This document shows, one piece after another, positions 26,130 to 35,050 of a DNA stretch of 64,000 bases; positions within the stretch are counted from its first letter, which is position 1; every line of letters starts with the position of its first letter. The notes under the pieces were generated by a model. That model did not search any database. It was not told the origin of the DNA and worked only from the letters and a program-made list of their open reading frames with translations. Source of the DNA: Bremerella sp. P1 (GTDB lineage Bacteria > Planctomycetota > Planctomycetia > Pirellulales > Pirellulaceae); assembly GCF_028748185.1 (NCBI RefSeq), contig NZ_CP118164.1, positions 6,225,814-6,289,813 of the forward strand, in the 5' to 3' direction. The position numbers and the translations under genes are program-made.

Positions 26130-26831
26130 CTACTTGGCCAGACGGGCCGTTTTTGAAGAAGGGCTGCACAATTCCGTGATTGTGTCGTCGGAAATCACAA
26201 AGTAGCGTGCCGGAGCGTACTTCACCGCTTGACCGTCAATAAAAGTCCCGAACGCGGGAAGGATGAGGATCTCGTTGGTCAGGACGAAGCAGGGTAGGGT
26301 TATCGAGTCGGTCGAAGTTCTTAAACGGTATTTCGGGTGCACATGGCCAGCAAGCAATGGTTTGGTGCTGCGTTTAGGTGGAACGTGTTGAAGCTGAAAT
26401 GGACCGCAGTCGGCGACATCACGACTATCAAGGTTCCAGGACGTCGGGAGGCAGCCGGCTTTATCGTCGTGATTGCCGACTATCAATTGAACGTGAAGGT
26501 CTCGATGCTCTTCTCGCCAACGAGCCGTCTGATCAATCACCTCTCGGCTCAGTCCACGAGCACAATGGACTAAGTCGCCCAGGATAATCAGTCGCCGACA
26601 TTCGGTCTTATCGATCAAGGACGACAATCGTCCCAGGTCGATTGCAGTCACATCGGGAACCGGGATCGAAGCTGCTCGGAACGCGGATTCTTTACCCAGG
26701 TGTAGGTCGGCGACAAGGAGTACCTCATAATCCGGCATCCAGACGGCACGTTCCCCTAGGAGCACAAGCCGTTGTTCGTGCCAGATCAGCTCGAATCCTT
26801 CCCCCATGGTGTTCTCGATGTTTCCTTCCAT
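26130..26831 (-). CDS. pdeM: Ligase-associated DNA damage response endonuclease PdeM
   Basis: Calcineurin-type metallophosphoesterase with metal motifs in order: LLVADLHLGKES (DxH), ILGDLVHCARG (GDxxH), GNHDD (GNHD) and LLAGHVHPKY (GHxH). 233 residues matches PdeM, the fourth member of the ligase-associated repair operon. The ATG at 26831 abuts the helicase TAG directly; an internal Met at residue 9 is another possible start. It probably trims or nicks DNA during end processing. Confidence 0.9.
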   Translation of the reverse strand: MEGNIENTMGEGFELIWHEQRLVLLGERAVWMPDYEVLLVADLHLGKESAFRAASIPVPDVTAIDLGRLSSLIDKTECRRLIILGDLVHCARGLSREVIDQTARWREEHRDLHVQLIVGNHDDKAGCLPTSWNLDSRDVADCGPFQLQHVPPKRSTKPLLAGHVHPKYRLRTSTDSITLPCFVLTNEILILPAFGTFIDGQAVKYAPARYFVISDDTITELCSPSSKTARLAK

Positions 26832-29369
26832 CTAGCGCCGCTCCGCCGCATTCTCGAGTTGTTGTTGCATCCTGCGAACTCGGTCAGAAAGCTTTTCCGA
26901 TGATAGCCGTTCCCGTAGACGATCCACGACCAGCGGAAACGCCAACGGCGTGAAACGCTTTGTATTCCGAATCACAACTTCGCTTTCGCGGATTTCTTGG
27001 AGCGTATCCAGTAGTCGCTGACGCTCTAGATTTCGTTCCAGAACTTCTGCTTTGGCCTGTTTAAGTAGTAGGTTGTCTTGGTCGTAATTGCTGAATACGT
27101 CAAAGAGAAGTCCCGTCGAGGCTTGAAGCTGACGAGCACTCTTGCGACTGCCTGGATAGCCTTGGAAAACGAGACCAGCGATATGCGCGACTTCACGAAA
27201 TTGTCGTTTGGCCATCTCCACCGAGTTAAGACAGGCCAGTATGTCGTCTTGAATAAGTTCCGAGCGAAACAGGTCCGTCTGAAGGGCTTCTTGGAGCGGG
27301 ATCTCCGTTGGCGAAAGCAGCTCGAACCCGTAGTCGTTGACCGCCATACTGAAGGTAATCGGCTGAAGCCTGGCGAGTCGATATGCCACCAGCGCAGCTA
27401 ACCCTTCGTGAACCAGTCGTCCTGCGAACGGAAAGAAGAAGAGGTGATATCCTTCTCGAGACTTCGACGACTCAATCAACAATTGCTTTCGTCGCGGAAT
27501 CGCCGACCATGCCGGTTGGAGCTCTAAAACTGGCTGGACCGCCTTCATTTCGCTCCCGTCAAAGTTCCCGTCGGCGGCTTGATCCAACTTGCGACGCACG
27601 GCGCGTGATAGTTCCGTGGAGAGTGGCATGCGGCCTCCCATCCAACGCGGAATCACAGGCTTTTCCGCGTTCTTGGCCCGTCGGACCCACACTTTGGAGT
27701 CCTGGACGCGTACCAATTCCACGAGTCGGCCTGCAAAATAGAATGCTTCGCCAGGAGAAACCTTCGCGATGAACGCTTCCTCGAGGGTGCCCAGGCGAGG
27801 ACCTTTGACGAACTGAACCGTAATGTTCGCGTCACCCACAATGGTCCCAATCGAGAGCCGATGGTTTCGGGCAATTTTGCGATCGCCGATTGCCAGCGAC
27901 CCGTCTTCACTGGGCACAACTCGGCGATACTCGGGATAAGCCTTCAGGGCATCACCTCCGGTCGTAACGAATTTGAGCGCCCACTGCCAGTCAGTGTCAG
28001 TCAGATTCCGATAGGCAAAGGTCTGCCGTACCTCCTGGAAGAGATTCTCTGCCTGGAATCCGCCTCCACACGCCATCGTCACCATGTGCTGGATCAAGAC
28101 GTCGAGTGGGGCGTTGGGTGGGACGCGACTCTCCAGCTCATTTCGTTCGATGGCTTCTTTAGCCGCTGCGAACTCGATCAACTCCAGGGTGTTGGTTGGA
28201 ACGCAAACGACTTGGCTTCGTCGATCAGGCGAATGTCCACTTCGACCAGCACGTTGCATCAATCGGGACACACCCTTAGGACTACCTACCTGAAAAACCT
28301 GTTCGACCGGACTAAAGTCGACACCAAGATCTAAGCTGGATGTACAGACAACACACTTGAGCTTGCCAACTCTTAACTGCTGTTCGACCCAACTTCTGGT
28401 GTCACGATCAATAGAACCATGATGGACGGCAATCAAACCGGCCCAGTCGGGACGTATTTCCAGAAGTCGCTGATACCAGGCCTCGGTCTGTGATCGCGTG
28501 TTCGTGAAGACCAAAGACGTATTCGCTGCGTCGACACGCTTGGCGACATCCTCGACGAGACGCGTACCTAGGTGCCCTGCCCATGGGAAGCGTTCGATCT
28601 TGCTGGGGATCATGGTCTCGATCGCAATGCTCTTTCGCCTTCGGCCAGCTATTATCGCCGGCTCAGCTTGTAAGCGGCGATGTTCTCCAAGAAGGACGTC
28701 GATTGCCTCGTCGGTGTTTCCGAGCGTTGCCGATAGGCCCAAGGTTTGGATAAGTGGATTCCATTGCCGTAGCCGCGACAAGGCAAGCTCCGTCTGTGTA
28801 CCTCGTTTCGATCCGATCAGTTCATGCCACTCGTCGATCACCACGAGGCGCAAGTCTCTTAGCCTGGCCTGGGCGTCTTCTTGACTCAGCATCACCGTGA
28901 GACTTTCCGGGGTCGTCACCAATGCTGTCGGAAGTCGTCTCTTCTGGCGGGCTCGTGCGGAAGAAGAGGTATCCCCAGTTCGAATATCGACCGTCATCGG
29001 CAGGTCCATATCCAAGACCGGCAGAGCCAACGAATCGAACGTGTCGTTGGCAAGTGCCCGCAGAGGCGTAATCCAAAGCACACGTAAAGGTAGCGGAGAA
29101 GATATCTTTCGTGACTGGCGCTCGGCAAGAATCTCGATCAGTGGCCCCATCCAGGCCGCATACGTCTTGCCAGTTCCCGTACTCGCGTGAATGAGGCCAT
29201 TTTGACCGCCTAGATAGGCGTTCCAGGCCTGACGCTGGAAACGAAAAGGCTCGAATCCCTGCGCGTGAAACCAATCGGTTACCTTGCGTTTAGCGGAATC
29301 AATGTGGGTCCGCGAAGGTTGGCGGCGTTTGCTTTCACGGGCCGTTTTGGTAATGACGGATCCTTCCAT
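26832..29369 (-). CDS. Ligase-associated Lhr-type DEXH-box helicase
   Basis: 845 residues from ATG 29369, which shares one base with the ligase stop (TGATG). Superfamily 2 helicase: motif I ASTGTGKTYAAW, motif II VIDEWHELIG (DEWH), motif III LSATLG, and C-terminal RecA domain motifs LVFTNTRSQ, VVCTSSLDLGVDF and RLMQRAGRSGH. A winged-helix and Lhr-specific C-terminal half follows. In this operon type the helicase is thought to unwind DNA 3' to 5' in end processing. Confidence 0.94.
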   Translation of the reverse strand: MEGSVITKTARESKRRQPSRTHIDSAKRKVTDWFHAQGFEPFRFQRQAWNAYLGGQNGLIHASTGTGKTYAAWMGPLIEILAERQSRKISSPLPLRVLWITPLRALANDTFDSLALPVLDMDLPMTVDIRTGDTSSSARARQKRRLPTALVTTPESLTVMLSQEDAQARLRDLRLVVIDEWHELIGSKRGTQTELALSRLRQWNPLIQTLGLSATLGNTDEAIDVLLGEHRRLQAEPAIIAGRRRKSIAIETMIPSKIERFPWAGHLGTRLVEDVAKRVDAANTSLVFTNTRSQTEAWYQRLLEIRPDWAGLIAVHHGSIDRDTRSWVEQQLRVGKLKCVVCTSSLDLGVDFSPVEQVFQVGSPKGVSRLMQRAGRSGHSPDRRSQVVCVPTNTLELIEFAAAKEAIERNELESRVPPNAPLDVLIQHMVTMACGGGFQAENLFQEVRQTFAYRNLTDTDWQWALKFVTTGGDALKAYPEYRRVVPSEDGSLAIGDRKIARNHRLSIGTIVGDANITVQFVKGPRLGTLEEAFIAKVSPGEAFYFAGRLVELVRVQDSKVWVRRAKNAEKPVIPRWMGGRMPLSTELSRAVRRKLDQAADGNFDGSEMKAVQPVLELQPAWSAIPRRKQLLIESSKSREGYHLFFFPFAGRLVHEGLAALVAYRLARLQPITFSMAVNDYGFELLSPTEIPLQEALQTDLFRSELIQDDILACLNSVEMAKRQFREVAHIAGLVFQGYPGSRKSARQLQASTGLLFDVFSNYDQDNLLLKQAKAEVLERNLERQRLLDTLQEIRESEVVIRNTKRFTPLAFPLVVDRLRERLSSEKLSDRVRRMQQQLENAAERR

Positions 29370-30991
29370 CAAGCCACCTCCAATTGAGCCATCGATTTGA
29401 TCGTGGCGAGCGTGTCGGCTTGCTGAATTGGCTTATCGTGTCGCCAGCGGCTGATGCGCGGAAAGCGAACCGCCACGCCTGACTTGTGCCGTTTCGACTC
29501 GTGAATACCCTCGAAGGCCAACTCAAAGACGAGTTCGGGTTTCACCGAACGAACTGGTCCAAATTTCTCCAGCGTGTTCTTGCGAATAAAGCGATCTACC
29601 TGCCGGATCTCTTCATCGGTCAGTCCGGAATAAGCTTTGGCGAAAGGGACGAGCTGTCCGTCATCCCAGGCAGCAAAAGTGTAGTCGGTGTACAAATTGG
29701 ATCTTCGGCCATGTCCTCGCTGGGCATAGATGAGAACCGCATCGCAGACAAACGGATCGACTTTCCATTTCCACCAGAGGCCGGTTGGGCGTCCAACTTC
29801 ATAGCTCGCGTCCAAACGCTTGAGCATCAGACCTTCCGTCCCGTGTAGCCGACTCTCTTCGCGATGTTGGGCCAGATCTTCCCAGGAGGTTGCCTCGATC
29901 GAAGATGATACTTGCAGGCACGTATGTTCGATCGCTCCAATCGTTTTCAGCAGTTTCATTCGACGGTCCGCGAGTGGCATTGAACGAATGTCCTGGCCGC
30001 CATGTTCCACCAAGTCGAACGCAATAAATCGACAGGGGACATCACTGAGCAACTTCTTCCCGACGCGCTTTCGGCCAATTCGCCTCTGCAGATCTGCAAA
30101 CGGCATCACTCGATCGTCTTTCCAGGCAACGATTTCACCGTCCAACACGGTACCGTCAGGCAGTTCGGCGATGGCATCGTAAAGCTCTGGAAACCTTTCC
30201 AGAATGAGCTCTTCTCCACGAGACCACACATACGATTGCCCGTCACGGCGAAGGATTTGTGCACGGATACCATCCCACTTCCATTCGGCGAGCCCGTTTT
30301 GAGGGTCTCCCAGCACGTTTGGGTCATCCTGAAGAGGATGAGCGAGCATGAACGGGTAAGGTTTACTGGCATCGGCCTCGCCATCATCACGACTCACCAG
30401 AGCTTCGAAGAATTGGGGTGTCGGCTCCCAACTGCCCATCAAGCGGTGGGCGATCACTGATGTGGCAACGTCGCTCGCCTTCGCAAGTGCCCGAACAACA
30501 AGTCCCTTGGATACGCCCACTCGGAAACCACCGGTCACAATCTTGTTGAAGACAAACCGTTCGTGGTTCGATAGTTCCTGCCACGATTGCCGCAAGAGAC
30601 ACGCGCGTTCTACCTCGTTGAGCTTGCGAAGGGGCAAAATGCGATTGTCGATCCAATGTGCCAACTCTTGTTGCTTTCTTTGATTGTGTTCCCCTGTTTT
30701 GCCTGGAGATGTCGAGGCGGCGACGAGAAGCGCCATCGTTTCTGCCAAGTCGCCGACTGATTCGTAGCAGGCCTCGAATAGCCAATCTTCAATTCCAGCC
30801 GCCTGGGCCGCCCACTGGCGCATGTCCTTAGAAGGTAACAAACGTTTGATTCGATGACCGACAAGGAAATAAACGGCCCATGCGCCATCATCCGGGCTAC
30901 ACCGCGAGAAGTAGTCGACGAGGGCATCGACCTTGGCATTGGTCCCCAAAGCTTCATCAAGGGCTCGGTACAACTCTGCGAATTGCCTCAT
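29369..30991 (-). CDS. ATP-dependent DNA ligase of the LHR repair operon
   Basis: 540 residues. The N-terminal DNA-binding domain (to ~200) is followed by the nucleotidyltransferase domain with the adenylated lysine in EWKWDGIRAQ (Lys238), then DGEIVAW, LKRLDASYEVGR and WWKWK, and an OB-fold C-terminus. Motifs match archaeal/bacterial ATP-dependent ligases rather than NAD-dependent LigA. ATGA overlap with the upstream exonuclease stop indicates coupled translation. It seals nicks after end processing, working with the exonuclease, helicase and PdeM. Confidence 0.95.
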   Translation of the reverse strand: MRQFAELYRALDEALGTNAKVDALVDYFSRCSPDDGAWAVYFLVGHRIKRLLPSKDMRQWAAQAAGIEDWLFEACYESVGDLAETMALLVAASTSPGKTGEHNQRKQQELAHWIDNRILPLRKLNEVERACLLRQSWQELSNHERFVFNKIVTGGFRVGVSKGLVVRALAKASDVATSVIAHRLMGSWEPTPQFFEALVSRDDGEADASKPYPFMLAHPLQDDPNVLGDPQNGLAEWKWDGIRAQILRRDGQSYVWSRGEELILERFPELYDAIAELPDGTVLDGEIVAWKDDRVMPFADLQRRIGRKRVGKKLLSDVPCRFIAFDLVEHGGQDIRSMPLADRRMKLLKTIGAIEHTCLQVSSSIEATSWEDLAQHREESRLHGTEGLMLKRLDASYEVGRPTGLWWKWKVDPFVCDAVLIYAQRGHGRRSNLYTDYTFAAWDDGQLVPFAKAYSGLTDEEIRQVDRFIRKNTLEKFGPVRSVKPELVFELAFEGIHESKRHKSGVAVRFPRISRWRHDKPIQQADTLATIKSMAQLEVA

Positions 30992-32028
30992 ACCTCGGAC
31001 TCCTGCTCGACAGGTTCGTCGTCAGAGTTGGAGTCAACCACCAGGTCGTCATTCTCGCCCGTAAACAGCGTGTTGAGCGCGTCGGCCTCGATTCCCTTTT
31101 CTCGCAGATATCGCTCCATCGGGGCCGTTTGGCCATGCGTGAGAAGAACTCGTTCAGCTTGGCTTGTATCAATGGCCGTGAGCAAACCATCCCAATCGGC
31201 ATGGTCTGATAAGACGAAACCTCGCTCGACATTGCGTCGACGACGATTACCCCGGACGAGCATCCAACCGGAAGCAAAGGCGGTGGATGCTTTGCGAAAC
31301 TTACGCATCCAAACGGAACCAAGTGCCGAAGGAGGGGCCACAATCATCGCCCCGTCCCACCGAGACTTCTCGTTGTCGCGGCCCGTGTAGAGCGTTTCTG
31401 GCAAAGCGATGCCACCTTGGCGATATGCCTCGTTGAGGTTCTGAATCGCTCCATGACAATAAATCGGACCAATGGAAGCGTCGAGACCCGCGAGGAGACG
31501 CTGAGCCTTACCAAGCGAGTAGGCGAACAAAACCGAAGGACGGCCATCGTCGGCATTGGCCTTCCACCAAGTATTAATGGATTGAAATACTCGCGCATCA
31601 TCTTCCCAGCGATAGATGGGTAGGCCAAAGGTGCATTCGCTGATCAGCGTATGGCAGTGGACGGGCTCAAATTCCGAGCACGTTGCGTCGGCTCCCAACT
31701 TGAAGTCGCCTGTGACGACCCAGACCTCGCCTCGGTGTTCCACACGAACCTGAGAAGACCCCAAGATGTGACCAGCCGGATGAAGCGAAACGGAAACACC
31801 GTTCATCGAGAGAGTTTCTCGATAGGGAAGCGTTGAAATCTGCGCAGTGTTACCCAGACGTTTGCGAAGAACGCCATAGCCTTCCTCCGAAGTGACATAC
31901 TGCTGACTGCCGAAGCGGGCGTGATCGGAATGGGCGTGCGTGACGATCGCTTTGGGAGTTGACCGCCAAGGATCAATATGAAAATCGCCGGCCCGACAGT
32001 AGAGCCCGGCCTCAGTGACTTCGATCAA
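30988..32028 (-). CDS. Ligase-associated DNA exonuclease (metallo-beta-lactamase fold)
   Basis: 346-residue metallo-beta-lactamase/beta-CASP-like nuclease with the metal motif THAHSDHARF (HxHxDH, 31-36), a second histidine in HPAGHILGSS, and Asp in VVTGDF. It belongs to the exonuclease family (PSMD-like, also annotated as mRNA 3'-end processing factor) found with LigB-type ligases. The start is a TTG at 32028, supported by a perfect AAGGAGG at 32033-32039 on the minus strand, four bases away. First gene of the repair operon; overlaps the ligase by four bases. The C-terminal tail is acidic. Confidence 0.9.
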   Translation of the reverse strand: MIEVTEAGLYCRAGDFHIDPWRSTPKAIVTHAHSDHARFGSQQYVTSEEGYGVLRKRLGNTAQISTLPYRETLSMNGVSVSLHPAGHILGSSQVRVEHRGEVWVVTGDFKLGADATCSEFEPVHCHTLISECTFGLPIYRWEDDARVFQSINTWWKANADDGRPSVLFAYSLGKAQRLLAGLDASIGPIYCHGAIQNLNEAYRQGGIALPETLYTGRDNEKSRWDGAMIVAPPSALGSVWMRKFRKASTAFASGWMLVRGNRRRRNVERGFVLSDHADWDGLLTAIDTSQAERVLLTHGQTAPMERYLREKGIEADALNTLFTGENDDLVVDSNSDDEPVEQESEV

Positions 32029-32032
32029 GATT

Positions 32033-32039
32033 CCTCCTT
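32033..32039 (-). promoter_or_regulatory. Strong Shine-Dalgarno supporting a TTG start
   Basis: AAGGAGG on the minus strand, four bases from the TTG at 32028. It is one of the best ribosome binding sites in the window, where most genes have weak ones, and decides the rare TTG start. Confidence 0.8.
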
Positions 32040-32232
32040 GTTATGCCTGTTGTTAACCGTGTTACCGCCAAAAGCAAGTCACGGTTAACAGCAAACACTT
32101 CGGTCGGTGTTCCCATGCGAGGTCTCGCAGTCCCGACGACAACTTCAGGTCTGCGGGCAGCATTTCACAGATATCGGACCATATTAAGTTCGGTCTCGTG
32201 GAGATTCAGTTTGCGGAGAGGAGTGAGATAAG

Positions 32233-32679
32233 ATGTGGCAAACTCGTCGGATACTTGTCGTAATCGGATCACCAGAATCTGAGAGGTCCAGGCGTCGATC
32301 TCACCAGCTCGCACTAGACACTTTACAGCGTCTTCCGGCGGCGGAGCGGTGGGAAGTGGTTTTGCTCGATCTTACCCCAGCAGGCCGGTGCGAATTCCCC
32401 GTCGAGATCGACGAAGACGGCCACTACACAGGTGACTCCTTTTCACGCTTCGAGGCAACGGAGTTGCTGCGTTCCATTCGGTTGGACTATGTCTGCCCAT
32501 TTGTGACGTGTCGGTCTGGATTCGATCTCTTCCAACAAGTCGCGTTAGAACTAAAGCTGCGACCATTGTGGATGCCCAGGCAGAAGCCGCCGATCAAGCA
32601 TCCCCGGTGGACGGTTGCATCATCTATCTCAGCAAAGACTTCCATCCTGAACCGCTTCACTCGCATCCACCCCAATTGA
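32233..32679 (+). CDS. Small unknown protein, possibly frameshifted
   Basis: 148 residues from ATG 32233. GGAGAGGAG just upstream (about 32216-32224) is a good ribosome binding site, so translation is likely. The first ~100 residues look protein-like (RILVVIGSPESERSR, WEVVLLDLTPAGRCEFPV) and loosely recall an alpha/beta N-terminal domain such as that of D-Ala-D-Ala ligases. The last ~35 residues are Ser/Lys/Arg-rich and less convincing. In a second frame, sequence from about 32560 to 32700 (containing VDGCIIYLSKDFHP) looks better, so a frameshift near 32570 is possible. No family is assigned. Confidence 0.45.
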   Translation: MWQTRRILVVIGSPESERSRRRSHQLALDTLQRLPAAERWEVVLLDLTPAGRCEFPVEIDEDGHYTGDSFSRFEATELLRSIRLDYVCPFVTCRSGFDLFQQVALELKLRPLWMPRQKPPIKHPRWTVASSISAKTSILNRFTRIHPN

Positions 32680-32793
32680 TACCTGCCGCGAACGGAAGAA
32701 GAAGTCAGGCTTATGACATGCCTCGCCGAGCAGCTACAATAGGGCCGTCGCCTATTATTGATTCAGCTTTCGCCGTTCGGGGAGTTGCTCGAG

Positions 32794-33777
32794 ATGAAAT
32801 GTGCATGGTTGCTTGGGATTGCTTCAGTATCTGTCCTAGGCTGGTTCTGTGGGCTTGCCTCCCATTGCACGGCTGAAAATCTGAGCGTAAGGGAATCGGA
32901 TAGCACGATAGTGATATCCGATGGGGACCAATCCATACTGACCTACAACAAGGTCTCGCCACCGGTTCCCAAGGGATTGAAAGAGATCTACCACCGTAGC
33001 GGCTGCCTGCATCCGGTTTGTTCTCCAAGTGGCCAGTCGGTCACGGCAATGTTTCCCAAGGACCACCCACATCAGCAAGGCATCTTCTCGGCCTGGGTGA
33101 AAACAACCTATGAGGGAGAGAACATTGATTTCTGGAATCTTGGCGGCGGGACAGGTCGCGTTTTACACGAGCAAGTGGTGGGGACCTTTCAAGAGAAAGA
33201 CCGCGCAGGGTTCGAGGTCAATCTGATCCATCGCAAAGAAACCGAGCCGAAGGTTGACGTCTTGCGAGAGCGCTGGAAAGTAACAGCTTATCCCACCGAC
33301 GGCAGTTACCGCTGTTTCGATTTGCAATCAACCCAGTCCGCAATCTCGCCACGCGCATTGCTTATCAACGAGTACCATTACGGCGGCTTCGCCGTGCGGG
33401 GACCTGCACGTTGGGTTACCACCGGGAACGAGAAGGAAGAACGAGAATCTAGCGGGTTTCTCAACAATCTTGGCTCAAAACGAGCGGAAGGAAACCATCA
33501 GCATGCCAAATGGGTTTCCCTATGGGGTGAGATCGACGGAAAGCCGGTAAGCATAACTGTACTGTGCGATCCGAATAACTTCCGAGCCCCTCAGGCTGCT
33601 CGAATCCATCCCACGAAGCCGTACTTCTGCTACGCTCCGTGTGTCGATGGAGAGTTCGTGATCGACGAAGATCACCCATATCAGTCTCGGTACCGGTACC
33701 TGGTAACCGATGCGATGCCAGATGCGAAATGGCTTGACCAACAGTGGGAAAAATGGTCGTCCGAATCGACCAAGTAG
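32794..33777 (+). CDS. Secreted DUF6807 (PmoA-like) protein
   Basis: ATG 32794 is chosen because GGGGAG (32779-32784) lies nine bases upstream and the N-terminus is then a signal peptide: MKCAWLLGIASVSVLGWFCG, probably cleaved around HCTA. 327 residues. It contains FPKDHPHQQGIFSAW, WNLGGGTGR, EYHYGGFAVRG and a C-terminal ITVLCDPNNFRAPQAARIHP, features of the DUF6807 family often annotated 'PmoA family' in planctomycetes. Those proteins are not methane monooxygenase subunits in any demonstrated sense. The fold is probably a galactose-mutarotase-like beta-sandwich acting on carbohydrate. It stands alone. Confidence 0.82.
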   Translation: MKCAWLLGIASVSVLGWFCGLASHCTAENLSVRESDSTIVISDGDQSILTYNKVSPPVPKGLKEIYHRSGCLHPVCSPSGQSVTAMFPKDHPHQQGIFSAWVKTTYEGENIDFWNLGGGTGRVLHEQVVGTFQEKDRAGFEVNLIHRKETEPKVDVLRERWKVTAYPTDGSYRCFDLQSTQSAISPRALLINEYHYGGFAVRGPARWVTTGNEKEERESSGFLNNLGSKRAEGNHQHAKWVSLWGEIDGKPVSITVLCDPNNFRAPQAARIHPTKPYFCYAPCVDGEFVIDEDHPYQSRYRYLVTDAMPDAKWLDQQWEKWSSESTK

Positions 33778-34031
33778 AGCGTTTAGAACCGATTCATAGC
33801 CCTTCCGGTTGTCATCTTGCGGGGTTCAAGCACGTTAAGAAGGCCGGAGCCTTGGGGCCAAAGAACAGGGCAGCGAGATGTAACGTCTTATAAGAAAGCA
33901 TGTTACGGTGCCGCTAGATTGGTCGCTTACGGGGTAATTTGAGAGCAATTGCCCGAAACATCGAACTGGTTTATCTTTGTTGTGCAGTGATTTCTCAACC
34001 CCTTTCTTGAAACCATAAGTAGATTACGCGA

Positions 34032-34754
34032 ATGGGAAGAAGCTTCGAAAACCGGAAGCATTCGATTGCTAAGACGGCCGCTCAAAAGTCCAAGCTTTAC
34101 TCCAAGTACGGCAAGATGCTGTACGTTGCGGCGAAGAATGGGGTGCCCGATCCTGAGTCCAACCCGTCCCTCAAAAGCCTGATGGAAAAGGCCAAACGCG
34201 AGCAGGTGCCCGCCCACGTGATTGATAAGGCCCTTGAAAAGGCCAAGGGGGCAGGGGGCGAGGACTACTCAGAAGCCCGATACGAAGGGTTCGGGCCAGG
34301 CGGCTGTAGCGTGATTGTCGACTGCTTGACCGACAACCCCAATCGCACGATTACCGACGTTCGTAACTGCTTCAACAAGAGCGGAGCTAAGCTGGGCACC
34401 GCCGGTTCCGTTTCGCATTTGTTCGATCACCTGGCCGTCTTCTCGTTCAAAGGTGGCGAGCAAGACCAGGTTCTCGAGGCCATGCTCGAAGCAGATGTCG
34501 ATGTCGATGACGTCGAGGAAGAAGATGGTCAGCTCACCGTCTTCGCCGCGGCGACCGACTTCTTCAAAGCGAAGCAGGCCCTCCAGGAAGCATTTCCCGA
34601 TGTTGAATTGGAAGTTCAGGAAATTGCGTTCGTTCCCCAAGCAAACACCGAGCTAACAGGCGATGACGCCAAGGCATTCGAGAAGTTCCTGGACATGCTC
34701 GACGACTGCGAAGATGTGCAAAACGTCTATCACAGTGCCCAGCTCCCTGATTAG
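34032..34754 (+). CDS. YebC/PmpR family protein, YeeN subtype
   Basis: 240 residues, ATG start. The N-terminus reads [20 protein letters not shown] instead of the MAGHSKWANIK of canonical YebC, and [20 protein letters not shown] matches the YeeN branch. The middle has [15 protein letters not shown], and the second domain [19 protein letters not shown] with NRTITDVR. YebC-like proteins were described as transcription regulators, and more recent work links them to relief of ribosome stalling; either role could apply. The gene ends at a long hairpin terminator at 34794. Confidence 0.93.
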   Translation: MGRSFENRKHSIAKTAAQKSKLYSKYGKMLYVAAKNGVPDPESNPSLKSLMEKAKREQVPAHVIDKALEKAKGAGGEDYSEARYEGFGPGGCSVIVDCLTDNPNRTITDVRNCFNKSGAKLGTAGSVSHLFDHLAVFSFKGGEQDQVLEAMLEADVDVDDVEEEDGQLTVFAAATDFFKAKQALQEAFPDVELEVQEIAFVPQANTELTGDDAKAFEKFLDMLDDCEDVQNVYHSAQLPD

Positions 34755-34793
34755 TGCCTCGTCGCAAATCACACAGCTTCAGCGCAGCAACTA

Positions 34794-34844
34794 ACGGCTC
34801 TGTGAATCACTCCTCGACAGTGGTTCTCAGAGTCGTTTCTTTTT
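34794..34844 (+). terminator. Rho-independent terminator after the YebC/YeeN gene
   Basis: ACGGCTCTG (34794-34802) pairs with CAGAGTCGT (34828-34836) with one G-T wobble, and AATCACT (34805-34811) pairs with AGTGGTT (34819-34825), giving a long two-part stem. The T-rich tail TTTCTTTTT follows. It lies 40 bases after the stop codon. Confidence 0.8.
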
Positions 34845-35050
34845 GGCCACCTAACCACTCCCACGCATGCGATCTGCATAATCGCTGCAACCAAAACCGT
34901 CGGCACGGCCCGTTCAAGGGGAAGCTTGCTCACTTGCAAACCATGATTTCCGTCTGGATGCCCATTTCTACAAACGTCGCGTTTGCTGTCGATCTCTAAG
35001 CGAACTACTGTTTTATCGGCAGCTGCGGAGCAATATCCGTATTTCCGGCG

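Noticed and set aside
33815-33860. GGGGTTCAAGC as a possible tRNA T-loop
   Set aside because: No T-stem, anticodon stem or acceptor stem can be formed around it.
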